Position numbers and translations under genes: made by a program. From Methylosarcina fibrata AML-C10 (GTDB taxonomy: Bacteria > Pseudomonadota > Gammaproteobacteria > Methylococcales > Methylomonadaceae), in the NCBI RefSeq assembly GCF_000372865.1, contig NZ_KB889965.1, positions 455,902-519,901 on the forward strand: DNA of 64,000 nt, written 5' to 3'. Position 1 is the first letter of the stretch. Each line of letters opens with the position of its first letter. This document shows positions 7,208 to 16,597 of this stretch, piece after piece. The notes beneath the pieces were generated by a model. It ran no database searches, was not told the DNA's origin, and saw only the letters and a program-made list of their open reading frames with translations.

Positions 7208-10200
7208 AACTGTTGTCGGAGTCTTGCTGTTAGGGTTGGTCACGGGAGTTACTGTTTTTGCCATCGTTCTGACCGTATTCATTAAAGAAGAAGTTCATAC
7301 TTCCACATATCAATCGCGGTATCTTTCCGAAATCAGCAAGCAGTTGAGCTTCAAGCTGGAGCCCGGAGCCAGTTCGTCCATTCGCTATCCCGAATACGGC
7401 CCTTACGATCAGCGGCTCGGGTATACTTTGCTGCCGGATGCCATCGATCGTCTGCATAAAGCAGGGTTCGGCATTACCGCCCAGGCCTCTTCGTCGCCCA
7501 TGATGACGCAACTGGTCGATAACGGCCTGTTCAACATCTATCGGGAAAAAACTCAGGCCGGACTTCGCATAGTCGATCAGTCCGACCGGGTGATCTTCAG
7601 CAATCTTTATCCTTACCACGGTTATCCCAGTTTTGAAGCCATTCCGCCGCTGGTGCTTTATACGCTGCTGTTCATCGAAAACCGGGAGTTGCTCGACGAC
7701 TCCCGCAAGAACGTGAACCCCGCGGTCGAATGGGACCGGCTGGGTTACGCCAGCCTGCAGATGGTGGCGAACAAACTGGGCGTGACCGACAACGTTCCCG
7801 GCGGCAGCACGCTTGCGACCCAGATTGAAAAATATCGCCATTCCAGAAACGGATACACGAATTCGATCATCGACAAGTTCAGGCAAATGAGCAGCGCGTC
7901 GGTTCGGGCCTATTTATTGGGACCGGATACTCGGCAAATGAGGCGCGAAATCGCTTTGGCCTATCTTAACTCGATGCCGCTATCCGCCACTCCGAAAGCG
8001 GGAGAAGTGCATGGGCTGGGAGACGGCTTGATGGCCTGGTTCGGAGCCGATTTCGACAAGATCAATCGGCTGCTCGGTCCCGGCGCCATCAATTCGGGAG
8101 AACGGGTTACCGAGGAACAGGCCGTAGCGTATCGGCAGGTATTGAGCATATTGCTGTCGCAGCGGCGCCCTTCTTATTTTTTGGGGCCGGGCTATCCGGC
8201 GCTGCAGACGCTGACTAACAGCTATTTACGCCTGCTGGCGGAGCAGGGAGTGATTTCCAACTCGCTCAGGGATGCTGCCTTGCAGGCATCAACGGTCCGG
8301 CCTCAGCTTGCCGTACCGACGCCCGCAGTGTTCATGACCGAGAAAAAAACCCAGGCGGTTCTAAGGACTCGTCTGGCCAAAGCGTTAAACATCAAAACCA
8401 TCTACGATCTGGACCGGCTCGATTTGACCGTAAAAACTACTCTGGATTTCGATACCCAACAGGCCGTCACTGCGGCGCTTCGCCGCCTGAACGATCCGGC
8501 CGAGGCGCGGGCGGCCGGCATTCTGGGCTTTCGATTGCTCAATGACAACGTCGATCTGACGCCGGTGGTTTACAGCTTGATGCTGTTCGAGCGAAGCGAA
8601 AGCGGCAATTTACTGCGGGTGCAGACCGACAACTACGATCAGCCCCTTGACATCAACGAAGGCATTAAACTGGATTTGGGCTCAACCTCAAAGCTCCGAA
8701 CCATGGTGCATTATCTGGAGCTGGTTGCCGACGTCCATCAACAGTACAAGGATCGACCTGTCCAGGAACTCAAGCAGATCGAGCTGCATCCGCGCGATTA
8801 CATTTCGGAATGGGTGATCGGCCAGCTCAAGGCTCAGCCGGGCATCCACTTGGAAGATTTGTTGAATCAGGCTCTGGACCGGCGTTTTTCGGCCAGTCCC
8901 GGCGAGTATTTTTTTACCGGCGGCGGTCTGCATCATTTCAATAATTTCGACAAGAGCGAAGATTCGAAGATCATGTCGATCCGGGACGCCTTGCGCGATT
9001 CGGTCAACCTGGTATTTATCCGGCTGATGCGCGAGATCGTATATCATCATTTATACAAGCCGGAAGGCCTGGCCCGCTGGCTGGAAAATCCGGATGATCC
9101 CCGGCACAAAGAATATCTGGCCCGTTTTGCCGATCTGGAAGGACGAGTTTATTTGCGACGCTTCTTCGCGCGCTACCAGGGCAAAAGCGAGGAAGAAATG
9201 TTGGCCCTGGTAGCCAAAAGGGTCCAGGCGAAGCCGTCGCGAATGACCATGCTGTACCGGGCGATTTTTCCGGACCGCGACTGGAGCCGGCTTAACGACT
9301 TTTTGAAAGCCTACGTCAGTAAAGCCGTCCTGGCCAAGGAGGACGTCTACGGATTATACGAAAAATATTCGGTGGATAAATTCGACTTGCAGGACCAGGG
9401 ATTCATTACCAAAATTCATCCGTTGGAGCTATGGCTGATCGGCTATCTGTCGAAACATCCCGATGCCACCCGCGAAGAAGTGATGGCGGCCAGCGAGGGC
9501 AAGCGTCAGGAAGTGTATCGTTGGCTGCTCAAGGGCAAGCGGCGGGGGTCCCAGCAACGCCGCGTGATGACCTTGCTGGAGGCGGATGCTTTTAAGGAGA
9601 TTCACAAGGCCTGGCAAAAGGTCGGTTATCCGTTCAGCCGGCTGACGCCGTCCTATGCCACTTCCATCGGAGCTTCGGGCGACCGTCCCGTGGCTTTGGC
9701 CGAGCTGTTGGGAATTATCCAGAACGAGGGCGTGCGTCTGCCGATCGTGCGGTTTGACCGGCTGCATTACGCGGAAGCGACGCCGTACGAAACCCTGCTG
9801 GATAAATCGGCGGATAAAGGTGAACGCGTGTTCGCTCCGGAAGTCGCCAGGGCGGCTCGGGGCGCTCTGATCGGCGTGGTCGAGGGAGGAACGGCGTCTC
9901 GTCTTAGAGGGGCTTATTCCGAAGCCGACGGCAAACCGATGGTGATCGGCGGTAAGACCGGAACGGGCGACCACCGCCAGCAAGTCTGGGGCGAAGGACA
10001 CCGCTTGATCGAATCCAAATTCATCAGCCGTGCCGCCACCTTTGCGTTTTTCCTGGGAGACCGTTTTTTCGGCGTCATGACCGCGTACGTGGCGGGCGAG
10101 CAAGCGGAAAAATACCACTTTACCAGTTCGTTGCCGGTGCAGATCGTCAAATTTTTAAAACCGACGCTGACTCCGTTGTTGAATCGTCCCGTCCGGAAAG

Positions 10201-10277
10201 AAGGGGAGCCGAATCCTTTTTCAAAGGTGACGGTGGCCGCTTCCGGGAAAAATGCTATCGCGCAATTGGTGCCTTGA
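7200..10277 (+). CDS. Large class A penicillin-binding protein (GT51 + transpeptidase)
   Basis: About 1025 residues, far longer than ordinary PBP1-type proteins (700-850). Numbering from the ATG at 7179: membrane anchor at 11-35; GT51 glycosyltransferase with the catalytic-Glu motif as FIENRE (E167), then GGSTLATQ (208-215) and REIALAYLNSMP (256-267). The transpeptidase has S-T-S-K (502-505), S-V-N (608-610) and K-T-G-T (926-929). All three active-site motifs are intact, but about 316 residues separate motifs 2 and 3, implying a large inserted helical region. It polymerises and cross-links peptidoglycan in the periplasm. ATGs at 7179 and 7194 are alternatives; 7200 is chosen because it overlaps the leader ORF stop. 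Confidence 0.88.
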   Translation: MNRTVVGVLLLGLVTGVTVFAIVLTVFIKEEVHTSTYQSRYLSEISKQLSFKLEPGASSSIRYPEYGPYDQRLGYTLLPDAIDRLHKAGFGITAQASSSPMMTQLVDNGLFNIYREKTQAGLRIVDQSDRVIFSNLYPYHGYPSFEAIPPLVLYTLLFIENRELLDDSRKNVNPAVEWDRLGYASLQMVANKLGVTDNVPGGSTLATQIEKYRHSRNGYTNSIIDKFRQMSSASVRAYLLGPDTRQMRREIALAYLNSMPLSATPKAGEVHGLGDGLMAWFGADFDKINRLLGPGAINSGERVTEEQAVAYRQVLSILLSQRRPSYFLGPGYPALQTLTNSYLRLLAEQGVISNSLRDAALQASTVRPQLAVPTPAVFMTEKKTQAVLRTRLAKALNIKTIYDLDRLDLTVKTTLDFDTQQAVTAALRRLNDPAEARAAGILGFRLLNDNVDLTPVVYSLMLFERSESGNLLRVQTDNYDQPLDINEGIKLDLGSTSKLRTMVHYLELVADVHQQYKDRPVQELKQIELHPRDYISEWVIGQLKAQPGIHLEDLLNQALDRRFSASPGEYFFTGGGLHHFNNFDKSEDSKIMSIRDALRDSVNLVFIRLMREIVYHHLYKPEGLARWLENPDDPRHKEYLARFADLEGRVYLRRFFARYQGKSEEEMLALVAKRVQAKPSRMTMLYRAIFPDRDWSRLNDFLKAYVSKAVLAKEDVYGLYEKYSVDKFDLQDQGFITKIHPLELWLIGYLSKHPDATREEVMAASEGKRQEVYRWLLKGKRRGSQQRRVMTLLEADAFKEIHKAWQKVGYPFSRLTPSYATSIGASGDRPVALAELLGIIQNEGVRLPIVRFDRLHYAEATPYETLLDKSADKGERVFAPEVARAARGALIGVVEGGTASRLRGAYSEADGKPMVIGGKTGTGDHRQQVWGEGHRLIESKFISRAATFAFFLGDRFFGVMTAYVAGEQAEKYHFTSSLPVQIVKFLKPTLTPLLNRPVRKEGEPNPFSKVTVAASGKNAIAQLVP

Positions 10278-10824
10278 TTTAGATCGTCATGGCAGTATCG
10301 CCGTTGCCAAGACCGGGCAAACAGGCCGGTTGGAGCTAAAATTCATATGTTGACGGGAAAGAAGTAGGTGCAAGCTTTCCCCAGTCATAACGGCTTTAAA
10401 TCGTCTGCCTTTGTGCCCGAGGTCGCCGAATCCCGGCATTTCACAAGATTTTGCTGTCAGGGAAAGAAATCCGAAATCATGAAAATCCGGGCCCTGGCTG
10501 GCAGTTTCGAATACTCGACTGGATCGAACTTGATTCCGATAATTTCGGTCCGGCCGCTTGCCCGAATTGAAGATTCGAAAAAATCGATCAACTGTTTTCT
10601 ATTTGATTATGATGTGCCGTGTTAGCGCCATGGGAGGAAGCTAATGACGACGTCCGAATTCGGACTTTCATCTTCAATCAACTATAAACGCGAGCGCTTG
10701 CATCGTCATCATTATGGGCATAGACTTTTTTACTCAATGCGATTCCCACTCCGATAAAATGCGCGGTTCCTGACTGGTTTAAGGCAGAGATAAAAGGTCC
10801 CTAAACGATACCTGTAAGTTTTTG
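10278..10824. other. Intergenic region
   Basis: 547 bases between the PBP and the GGDEF/EAL gene. An 85-codon ORF at 10368-10625 has no usable start signal or protein-like composition. I see no clear terminator or RNA. Confidence 0.45.
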
Positions 10825-13182
10825 ATGGGAATAATCATAAAGATCATGCAATCGATACCCCGAACGCAATGGTTTCTATTAAACCATCCAAGGATTGGTC
10901 GTCGGGGACTCGGCGGGCATCTGGTCTCCGTTGTCGTCGTTGTACTTGCGTTCGCAGCAAGCGGGCCTGTTCAGGCAACTGACGACGATCAATTATTTAA
11001 TCGCCTCGCCGTCGATTCATTCCCCGTCATTCCATCGCATAACGGCATACTCATTGTGGGCAGTGAACAAGACTATCCGCCTTTCTCCACCGGCATGACC
11101 GATGAAACCGCCGGCGGGTTTACCGTTGACTTATGGAAATCCGTGGCGGCAGAAGTCGGCTTGAAATACTCGATTCACGTGCGTCCTTTCCGTCAAATAC
11201 TTAAGGAGTTCAAAGAGGGAAAGGTCGACGTGTTGATCAACCTTGCCCGTTCCAGGGAGCGCAGTCTCTTTGCCGATTTCACCGTACCTCACGTCATAGT
11301 GCACGGCGCCATCTTTGTTCGCAAGGGCGAAACGGGTATTCGTTCTGAGAAAGATTTTGCCGGAAAGTCCCTCATTGTGTTGAACGCCGACCTGGCGCAT
11401 GACTATGCTGTAAGCAAAGGTTGGGGAAAACAACTGATATTGGTGGATACCTCCGCAGAAGGGATGAATTTGCTGGCATCGGGCAAGCATGATGCCATGT
11501 TGCTGAGCAAACTGGCCGGACAGCAGACACTGCAAGCCTTGAAGCTGACCAACGTCGAACCGCTGAAGGTCAAAGCGGGGTTTTCACAGAAATTCGCCTT
11601 TGCCGTACCGAAAGGACAATCCGAGTTGTTGGCTTTGATCAACGAAGGACTGGCGCTGACCAAAGCTAACGGAAGATACAACGAACTGTACGATAAGTGG
11701 TTCGGCGTTTACGAGCACAAAGAAGACGGACTGAGCGATCTGCTGGGCTATCTTCTGCCTTTGACCGGTATGTTTCTGACCATTACCGGATATTTATATT
11801 ATCGGCGGCAACTTTTGTTCACCGACATTACTCAAATGAGAGAACATCAGGAACAGCTTGAACAATTCGCCCATTATGATGCCTTGACCGCTCTGCCCAA
11901 TCGCGTGCTGTTGGCCGACCGCCTACAGCAGGCCATGATTCGGAACATGCGTAACAATACGTCGCTGGCGGTGGTTTTTTTGGATCTGGACGGTTTTAAG
12001 CAGGTCAACGACAAGCACGGCCATAATCTGGGCGACCAACTGCTGGTTGCCCTCACGCATCGCATGAAGGACGCGCTGCGGGAAGGCGATACGCTGGCCC
12101 GCTTCGGCGGTGACGAATTCGTCGCGGTGTTGGTCGATTTGGAACGACCGCAGGATTGTCAACCGGTGCTGTCGCGTCTGCTGGAAGCAACGTCTGCCCC
12201 GGTAACAATTGACGATATGGTGCTGCAGGTTTCGGCCAGCCTGGGCGTCACCGTCTATCCCCAGGACAACGCGGATGCCGAGCAACTCATGCGCCATGCC
12301 GACCAGGCCATGTACCAGGCCAAACAAACCGGCAAGAATTGCTACCATTTGTTCGACGTCGATCACGATGTCGCGGTAAAGACACGGCATGAGAGTCTGG
12401 AACACATCCGCCACGCGCTTGAACGGAGCGAATTCGTGCTTTATTACCAACCCAAGGTGAACATGAGAACCGGCGAGGTGATCGGTGCCGAAGCTTTAGT
12501 TCGCTGGCAACATCCCGAGCGTGGCTTGCTGGCTCCTGCGGTCTTTCTGCCCATTATCGAGAATCACTCAATTATCGTGGAACTGGGTGAATGGGTGATT
12601 GATTCGGCACTGGCTCAGATAGCAGAATGGAATATCGCGGGGCTGGACGTTGAGGTCAGCGTCAACATTGGCGCTCGTCAGTTGTTGTACGGCAATTTCG
12701 AGTCCCGCCTTGCCGAGCTACTGGCCGGACATCCGGGTGTTCGGCCGAAAAATCTGGTATTGGAAATTCTGGAAACCAGCGCGTTGCAGGATATTACCCA
12801 GGTATCCAGATTCATGCACGCTTGCCGGGACATGGGCATATGTTTTGCCCTGGATGATTTCGGCACCGGTTATTCTTCGTTGACTTATCTCAAGCACCTG
12901 CCTGCCGACATAGTCAAAATCGATCAAAGCTTCGTACGGGACATGATCGATTACCCCGACGATCGAACCATCGTCCAGGGTGTAATAGAACTGGCCAAGG
13001 CATTCCGTCGGTCCGTGATCGCCGAAGGCGTGGAAACGATCATGCACGGAGAGGTATTGCTGTCTCTGGGATGCGACCAGGCGCAAGGCTACGCTATCGC
13101 TCATCCGATGCCGGCGGCGGAAATCCCCGGATGGATAGCCAGTTGGCGCCCCGATGCAGCCTGGACGGCTAATGCCGCTTAG
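10825..13182 (+). CDS. Periplasmic solute-binding sensor, diguanylate cyclase/phosphodiesterase
   Basis: About 785 residues. Order: membrane/signal segment (about 30-52), an extracytoplasmic SBP_bac_3 domain (about 70-300; IVGSEQDYPPFS, GGFTVDLWKSVA, NGRYNELYDKWF), a transmembrane helix (about 308-326), GGDEF (GGDEF intact at 428-432, with the product-inhibition RxxD as REGD ten residues before) and EAL (EAL intact near 556, plus DDFGTGYSS, KIDQSF and EGVET). The domains for making and breaking c-di-GMP both look intact, with activity probably set by a periplasmic ligand such as an amino acid. The start is uncertain: TTG 10822, ATG 10825 or ATG 10846. Convergent with a second such sensor. Confidence 0.9.
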   Translation: MGIIIKIMQSIPRTQWFLLNHPRIGRRGLGGHLVSVVVVVLAFAASGPVQATDDDQLFNRLAVDSFPVIPSHNGILIVGSEQDYPPFSTGMTDETAGGFTVDLWKSVAAEVGLKYSIHVRPFRQILKEFKEGKVDVLINLARSRERSLFADFTVPHVIVHGAIFVRKGETGIRSEKDFAGKSLIVLNADLAHDYAVSKGWGKQLILVDTSAEGMNLLASGKHDAMLLSKLAGQQTLQALKLTNVEPLKVKAGFSQKFAFAVPKGQSELLALINEGLALTKANGRYNELYDKWFGVYEHKEDGLSDLLGYLLPLTGMFLTITGYLYYRRQLLFTDITQMREHQEQLEQFAHYDALTALPNRVLLADRLQQAMIRNMRNNTSLAVVFLDLDGFKQVNDKHGHNLGDQLLVALTHRMKDALREGDTLARFGGDEFVAVLVDLERPQDCQPVLSRLLEATSAPVTIDDMVLQVSASLGVTVYPQDNADAEQLMRHADQAMYQAKQTGKNCYHLFDVDHDVAVKTRHESLEHIRHALERSEFVLYYQPKVNMRTGEVIGAEALVRWQHPERGLLAPAVFLPIIENHSIIVELGEWVIDSALAQIAEWNIAGLDVEVSVNIGARQLLYGNFESRLAELLAGHPGVRPKNLVLEILETSALQDITQVSRFMHACRDMGICFALDDFGTGYSSLTYLKHLPADIVKIDQSFVRDMIDYPDDRTIVQGVIELAKAFRRSVIAEGVETIMHGEVLLSLGCDQAQGYAIAHPMPAAEIPGWIASWRPDAAWTANAA

Positions 13183-13338
13183 GTCGACAAAGTAGGGTTC
13201 GGGAATCAGGCTTGACGGCTGCCGCCCTGGCTTTTGCCGAAGGCGGCCGGTATCAAGCTGTTTGCAACAAAACGCATTTCGTTACGGGCAATAACCGAAA
13301 TTATGGCCGCCCGGCACTGTTCAATAAAGGTTTTCGAG

Positions 13339-15330
13339 CTATCGGGCGCCGCTCGGCACGAACGAAAATCCCAAGCTTTTCTTCTTGGCATGATACATTG
13401 CCGAATCGGCTCTTTTGATGAGGGCTTCGCAGTTCTTGCCGTCATCGGGATAAACGGCGATGCCGATGCTGACGCCCAGATTGATCAGTTGTTCACCCAA
13501 TATGAAAGTATCCCTGAGCGTATTGATGATCTTCTTGGCGACCAGCACGGAGGCCTCCTTGTTGGTTTCGGGCAGTAACAGGGCAAACTCGTCGCCGCCG
13601 AAACGCGCCGCGACGTCGGAGTCCCTAAGCGCCGTCAGCAGCCTTCTTGACGCTTCCTTAAGAATCTCGTCCCCCGCCGTGTGACCCATCGTGTCGTTGA
13701 TGCTTTTGAACCGGTCCAGATCGAGAAAAAGCAGGGCAAAGGAGAGGTTTTTCCGCAAGGTGAGATTAATCGATTGTTGCAGGCGATCCATGAACAGCCG
13801 CCGATTGGCCAGCCCGGTCAGTTCGTCGTAATAGGACAACCAGATCAAATGATCGGCCGCTTCCTTGCGGGCCGTGATTTCATGCATGACGCCGTCCACG
13901 CCAATGCACATGCCGTAATCGTCGTAAATCGGTGAATCGTTTACCTCCAGCCAGTGGACGCGCCGTTGGGAATCATATACTTCTATTTGATAGGGTGGAT
14001 TCGGAATGCCCTGGGTGCAATCTTCCATATATTCGTTGACCTTGAGATTGGCCGGATCGTCGGTCAGATAGTCCCGGTAATGGAGCATGAACTCTTCCGG
14101 AGTGTAGCCGAGGATGTGGGTAACCGACGGACTGACATAAGTAAATGCGCCTTCGCAATCGTATTTATAGAAAAAATATTCGCTGCTCTGGCTCTCGATC
14201 AGGCTGCGGAACGTATTCTCGTTGGAAGTCAATTCGGCGCTGCGGCTCAATATCAGACGCTCAAGATCGCTTTGCAACTGCTTGACGATCAGATTGGCGT
14301 TTTCAGCTTCGACGTTCGCCAGTTGAATTTTCTTGTTTTGCTGCCGGACCTTGATCAGTAATAACAATAAAATCAGCAGGAAAATCTGGGAAGAATTGGG
14401 AGAATACCAGGAGACGTCATTATCCGCCGCAGGTTTTACCGGTTCCAGGATCGGCTTGGGCGGCGGTACGGGCTCCGGTTGTTTGGCCGGCGTCACCCAC
14501 TTGGCATAAATGGCGTTCATTTGTTTCTCACTGATCGAATCCAGTCCTTTCTGCAGAATGGTCGCCAGGATGGGCCAGTCTTTGCGGACCGCGATGCTTT
14601 CGTCGGTGCTGTTTCGATCGTAAAAATCGGCCAGTTTGACGTTATCGACCTGATATTTTTCCTGTAGATAATTGGCCGTGGCCATAAACACGATGGCGGC
14701 ATCGATTTTTTGTTGATCGACCAATTTGATCCCTTCCAACATGGTGTCGACAAAATAAGGCTTGATCGACGGAAATTCCTTGATCACTTCATAGCCGTAT
14801 TGATAACCCTTTCTTAAGGCGACTTTTTTACCGGCCAGGTCGGAGCGGTCGTTTACCGAAGGTTTGTTTTTATTGGTGACGATGACCAGGGATTTTTTGA
14901 TGTACGGTTTGGTAAAGTCGAACCAGAAACTGCGTTCCGGCCGGTTGACCATGGTGGCGACCACGTCGATTTTCTGTTTTGCCGCCGCTTTGTAGAGCGC
15001 GTTCCAGTTGGTGCTCGGATGGGGTTGAAATTGAATGCCGAGATTTTTGCCGACGGCGGCAAGAATATCGACGGCGATGCCTTCAAATTGGCCCATATCG
15101 TTGACAAAACTGTACGGCGGCAACGAACTGTCGAAAGCAATCCGGATGGTTTTATGGGCGGCCAGCCAGGATTTTTCCCTGGCAGTCAACTTGATACCTT
15201 GCGTCGTTTTTTCCTGAGGGACATGGACGTTCCTCGCTTCAGCATGGGTCACACTGGATAAGCCAATTGAAAAAAACAACGTAATCAAATGGATCGTTAA
15301 TTTGCCGCGGGAAAAATAATGCGACTTCAT
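13339..15330 (-). CDS. Solute-binding sensor, PAS, diguanylate cyclase
   Basis: About 663 residues. Signal peptide/TM near the N-terminus, an SBP_bac_3 domain (IRIAFDSSLPPYSF, EGIAVDILAAVG, MNAIYAKWV), a Pro-rich linker (PEPVPPPKPILEP), a Leu-rich transmembrane helix (SQIFLLILLLLLIKV), a coiled coil, a PAS domain (FTYVSPSVTHILGYTPEEF) and a C-terminal GGDEF domain with intact GGDEF near residue 580 and RxxD (RDSD). Likely a c-di-GMP synthase controlled from the periplasm. ATGs at 15387 and 15342 are alternative starts; none has a good ribosome binding site. It ends 157 bases from the end of the convergent GGDEF/EAL gene. Confidence 0.9.
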   Translation of the reverse strand: MKSHYFSRGKLTIHLITLFFSIGLSSVTHAEARNVHVPQEKTTQGIKLTAREKSWLAAHKTIRIAFDSSLPPYSFVNDMGQFEGIAVDILAAVGKNLGIQFQPHPSTNWNALYKAAAKQKIDVVATMVNRPERSFWFDFTKPYIKKSLVIVTNKNKPSVNDRSDLAGKKVALRKGYQYGYEVIKEFPSIKPYFVDTMLEGIKLVDQQKIDAAIVFMATANYLQEKYQVDNVKLADFYDRNSTDESIAVRKDWPILATILQKGLDSISEKQMNAIYAKWVTPAKQPEPVPPPKPILEPVKPAADNDVSWYSPNSSQIFLLILLLLLIKVRQQNKKIQLANVEAENANLIVKQLQSDLERLILSRSAELTSNENTFRSLIESQSSEYFFYKYDCEGAFTYVSPSVTHILGYTPEEFMLHYRDYLTDDPANLKVNEYMEDCTQGIPNPPYQIEVYDSQRRVHWLEVNDSPIYDDYGMCIGVDGVMHEITARKEAADHLIWLSYYDELTGLANRRLFMDRLQQSINLTLRKNLSFALLFLDLDRFKSINDTMGHTAGDEILKEASRRLLTALRDSDVAARFGGDEFALLLPETNKEASVLVAKKIINTLRDTFILGEQLINLGVSIGIAVYPDDGKNCEALIKRADSAMYHAKKKSLGFSFVPSGAR

Positions 15331-15494
15331 TTTGACATTCATTCTGAATAGGAGATTAATTGAAACCCTTATGGGAACATTCAACATTTTTATTCGGGTT
15401 TACTATCTAATTATGGTTCATGTCGCAACGGAGTAAAGATTTTATTTTCCTGATTTTTTTATAATTCGGGCTGCATTTTGTTGGTGACGCAAAG

Positions 15495-16556
15495 TTAGCG
15501 GCTGGAAGATAATTGTGAATGCCGGAATAGCCGCAATTGGTTCAAAGCCATCCGCCGGAAAGACGCATTGTTTAATTTTACCCAAAGATTCATGACAAAA
15601 TAACCATAGGGAAGCCTGGGACCCTGGTTCGAATAGGCGATTTCATGGAAATGCCGGTTTTCATTTTCATGATGGCCGATGTGGTTCGACAAGCCGATGA
15701 GGGCGTAGCGGGTCATCCACGAATCGGTGACCCAGCCGAAGCTATGGCCGAACCGGCCTTCGTTCAGGCCCCAATGCTGGAAATAATTGACGGCTTCCAG
15801 GATGCGGACCGCCGCCAGGGCCTGGTAAAGAAACATCAGGACGGGAAGCCAGCCCAGAAGCGTCAGAATCAGCGCGATCAGAAGCAGTTCAATCGCCACG
15901 CCTTGCAATACCCGGTTCCGGAGCAATTTGAGCGGGCCGGTCAAGGCTTCGGCGGCCAGCCGGCTTCGTTCCGATTGCCAGGCAAAACGGAAATAGCCGA
16001 AATAAACCCTGCGCCAATAATCGTTGAAACTTTCGCCGAGCCGCGCGGTAGCGATATCGTCCGACATGCCCAGGCTCGGATGATGGCCCTGCTTGTGCGT
16101 GATAAAGAAATGATCGTAACAGACCGTGCATAACAATAAGCGTCCCAATTGCTGCATGACCCAGGCGGAACGATGAATCAATTCATGGGCGACCACGATG
16201 CCCGACGTGCCCGAACTGGTCCCCACCATGAATCTGAGAATGATTAAATTGATCAAGCCGGTTCCGATATCGTGAACAGAATGCCACGGCAATTTGCCGA
16301 CATAGTCGAGCATGAGCCAAATGTTGGCAAGTTGCAATAGGCACAGGCCGTAAAGAATGCCGTCATAAAACAGGGACGAACGCGCCGCTTTCGCCGGATG
16401 GACGGCTTTGGGCCCGCGCCAGTCCAGCAGCAGTACGATCCAGAAAGGTATCGTCCAGGCCAGGGCGCCGGGTATGTCGTGCGGGCCGTTCGCCAAAAAA
16501 AGACAGGTGCTGACCGGCAATATAAGGCAAAGCAAATGGCTCAAAGAGTGCAACAT
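15495..16556 (-). CDS. AlkB-like membrane non-haem diiron monooxygenase
   Basis: 353 residues with at least five hydrophobic helices. The histidine clusters of alkane hydroxylases are present: HELIHR (124-129), HKQGHH (154-159) followed by the AlkB-style ARLGESF (171-177), NYFQHWG (257-263; AlkB has NYxxHYG) and NHIGHH (291-296). The N-terminus is shorter than classical AlkB (about 400) and the last cluster differs (ExxNRHFHE instead of RRYQ), so the substrate is probably not a simple alkane. It acts in the inner membrane and needs a reduced rubredoxin-like donor; a rubredoxin lies at 60914-61084. It is 41 bases downstream of the diiron oxidase gene, the last gene of a probable three-gene operon. 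Confidence 0.82.
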   Translation of the reverse strand: MLHSLSHLLCLILPVSTCLFLANGPHDIPGALAWTIPFWIVLLLDWRGPKAVHPAKAARSSLFYDGILYGLCLLQLANIWLMLDYVGKLPWHSVHDIGTGLINLIILRFMVGTSSGTSGIVVAHELIHRSAWVMQQLGRLLLCTVCYDHFFITHKQGHHPSLGMSDDIATARLGESFNDYWRRVYFGYFRFAWQSERSRLAAEALTGPLKLLRNRVLQGVAIELLLIALILTLLGWLPVLMFLYQALAAVRILEAVNYFQHWGLNEGRFGHSFGWVTDSWMTRYALIGLSNHIGHHENENRHFHEIAYSNQGPRLPYGYFVMNLWVKLNNASFRRMALNQLRLFRHSQLSSSR

Positions 16557-16597
16557 CCTGATTTTATTTTTCTAATGAGGATGACAAGGCGCTGTTT

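Noticed and set aside
10368-10625. 85-codon ORF before the GGDEF/EAL gene
   Set aside because: No start signal, composition unlike the surrounding genes.
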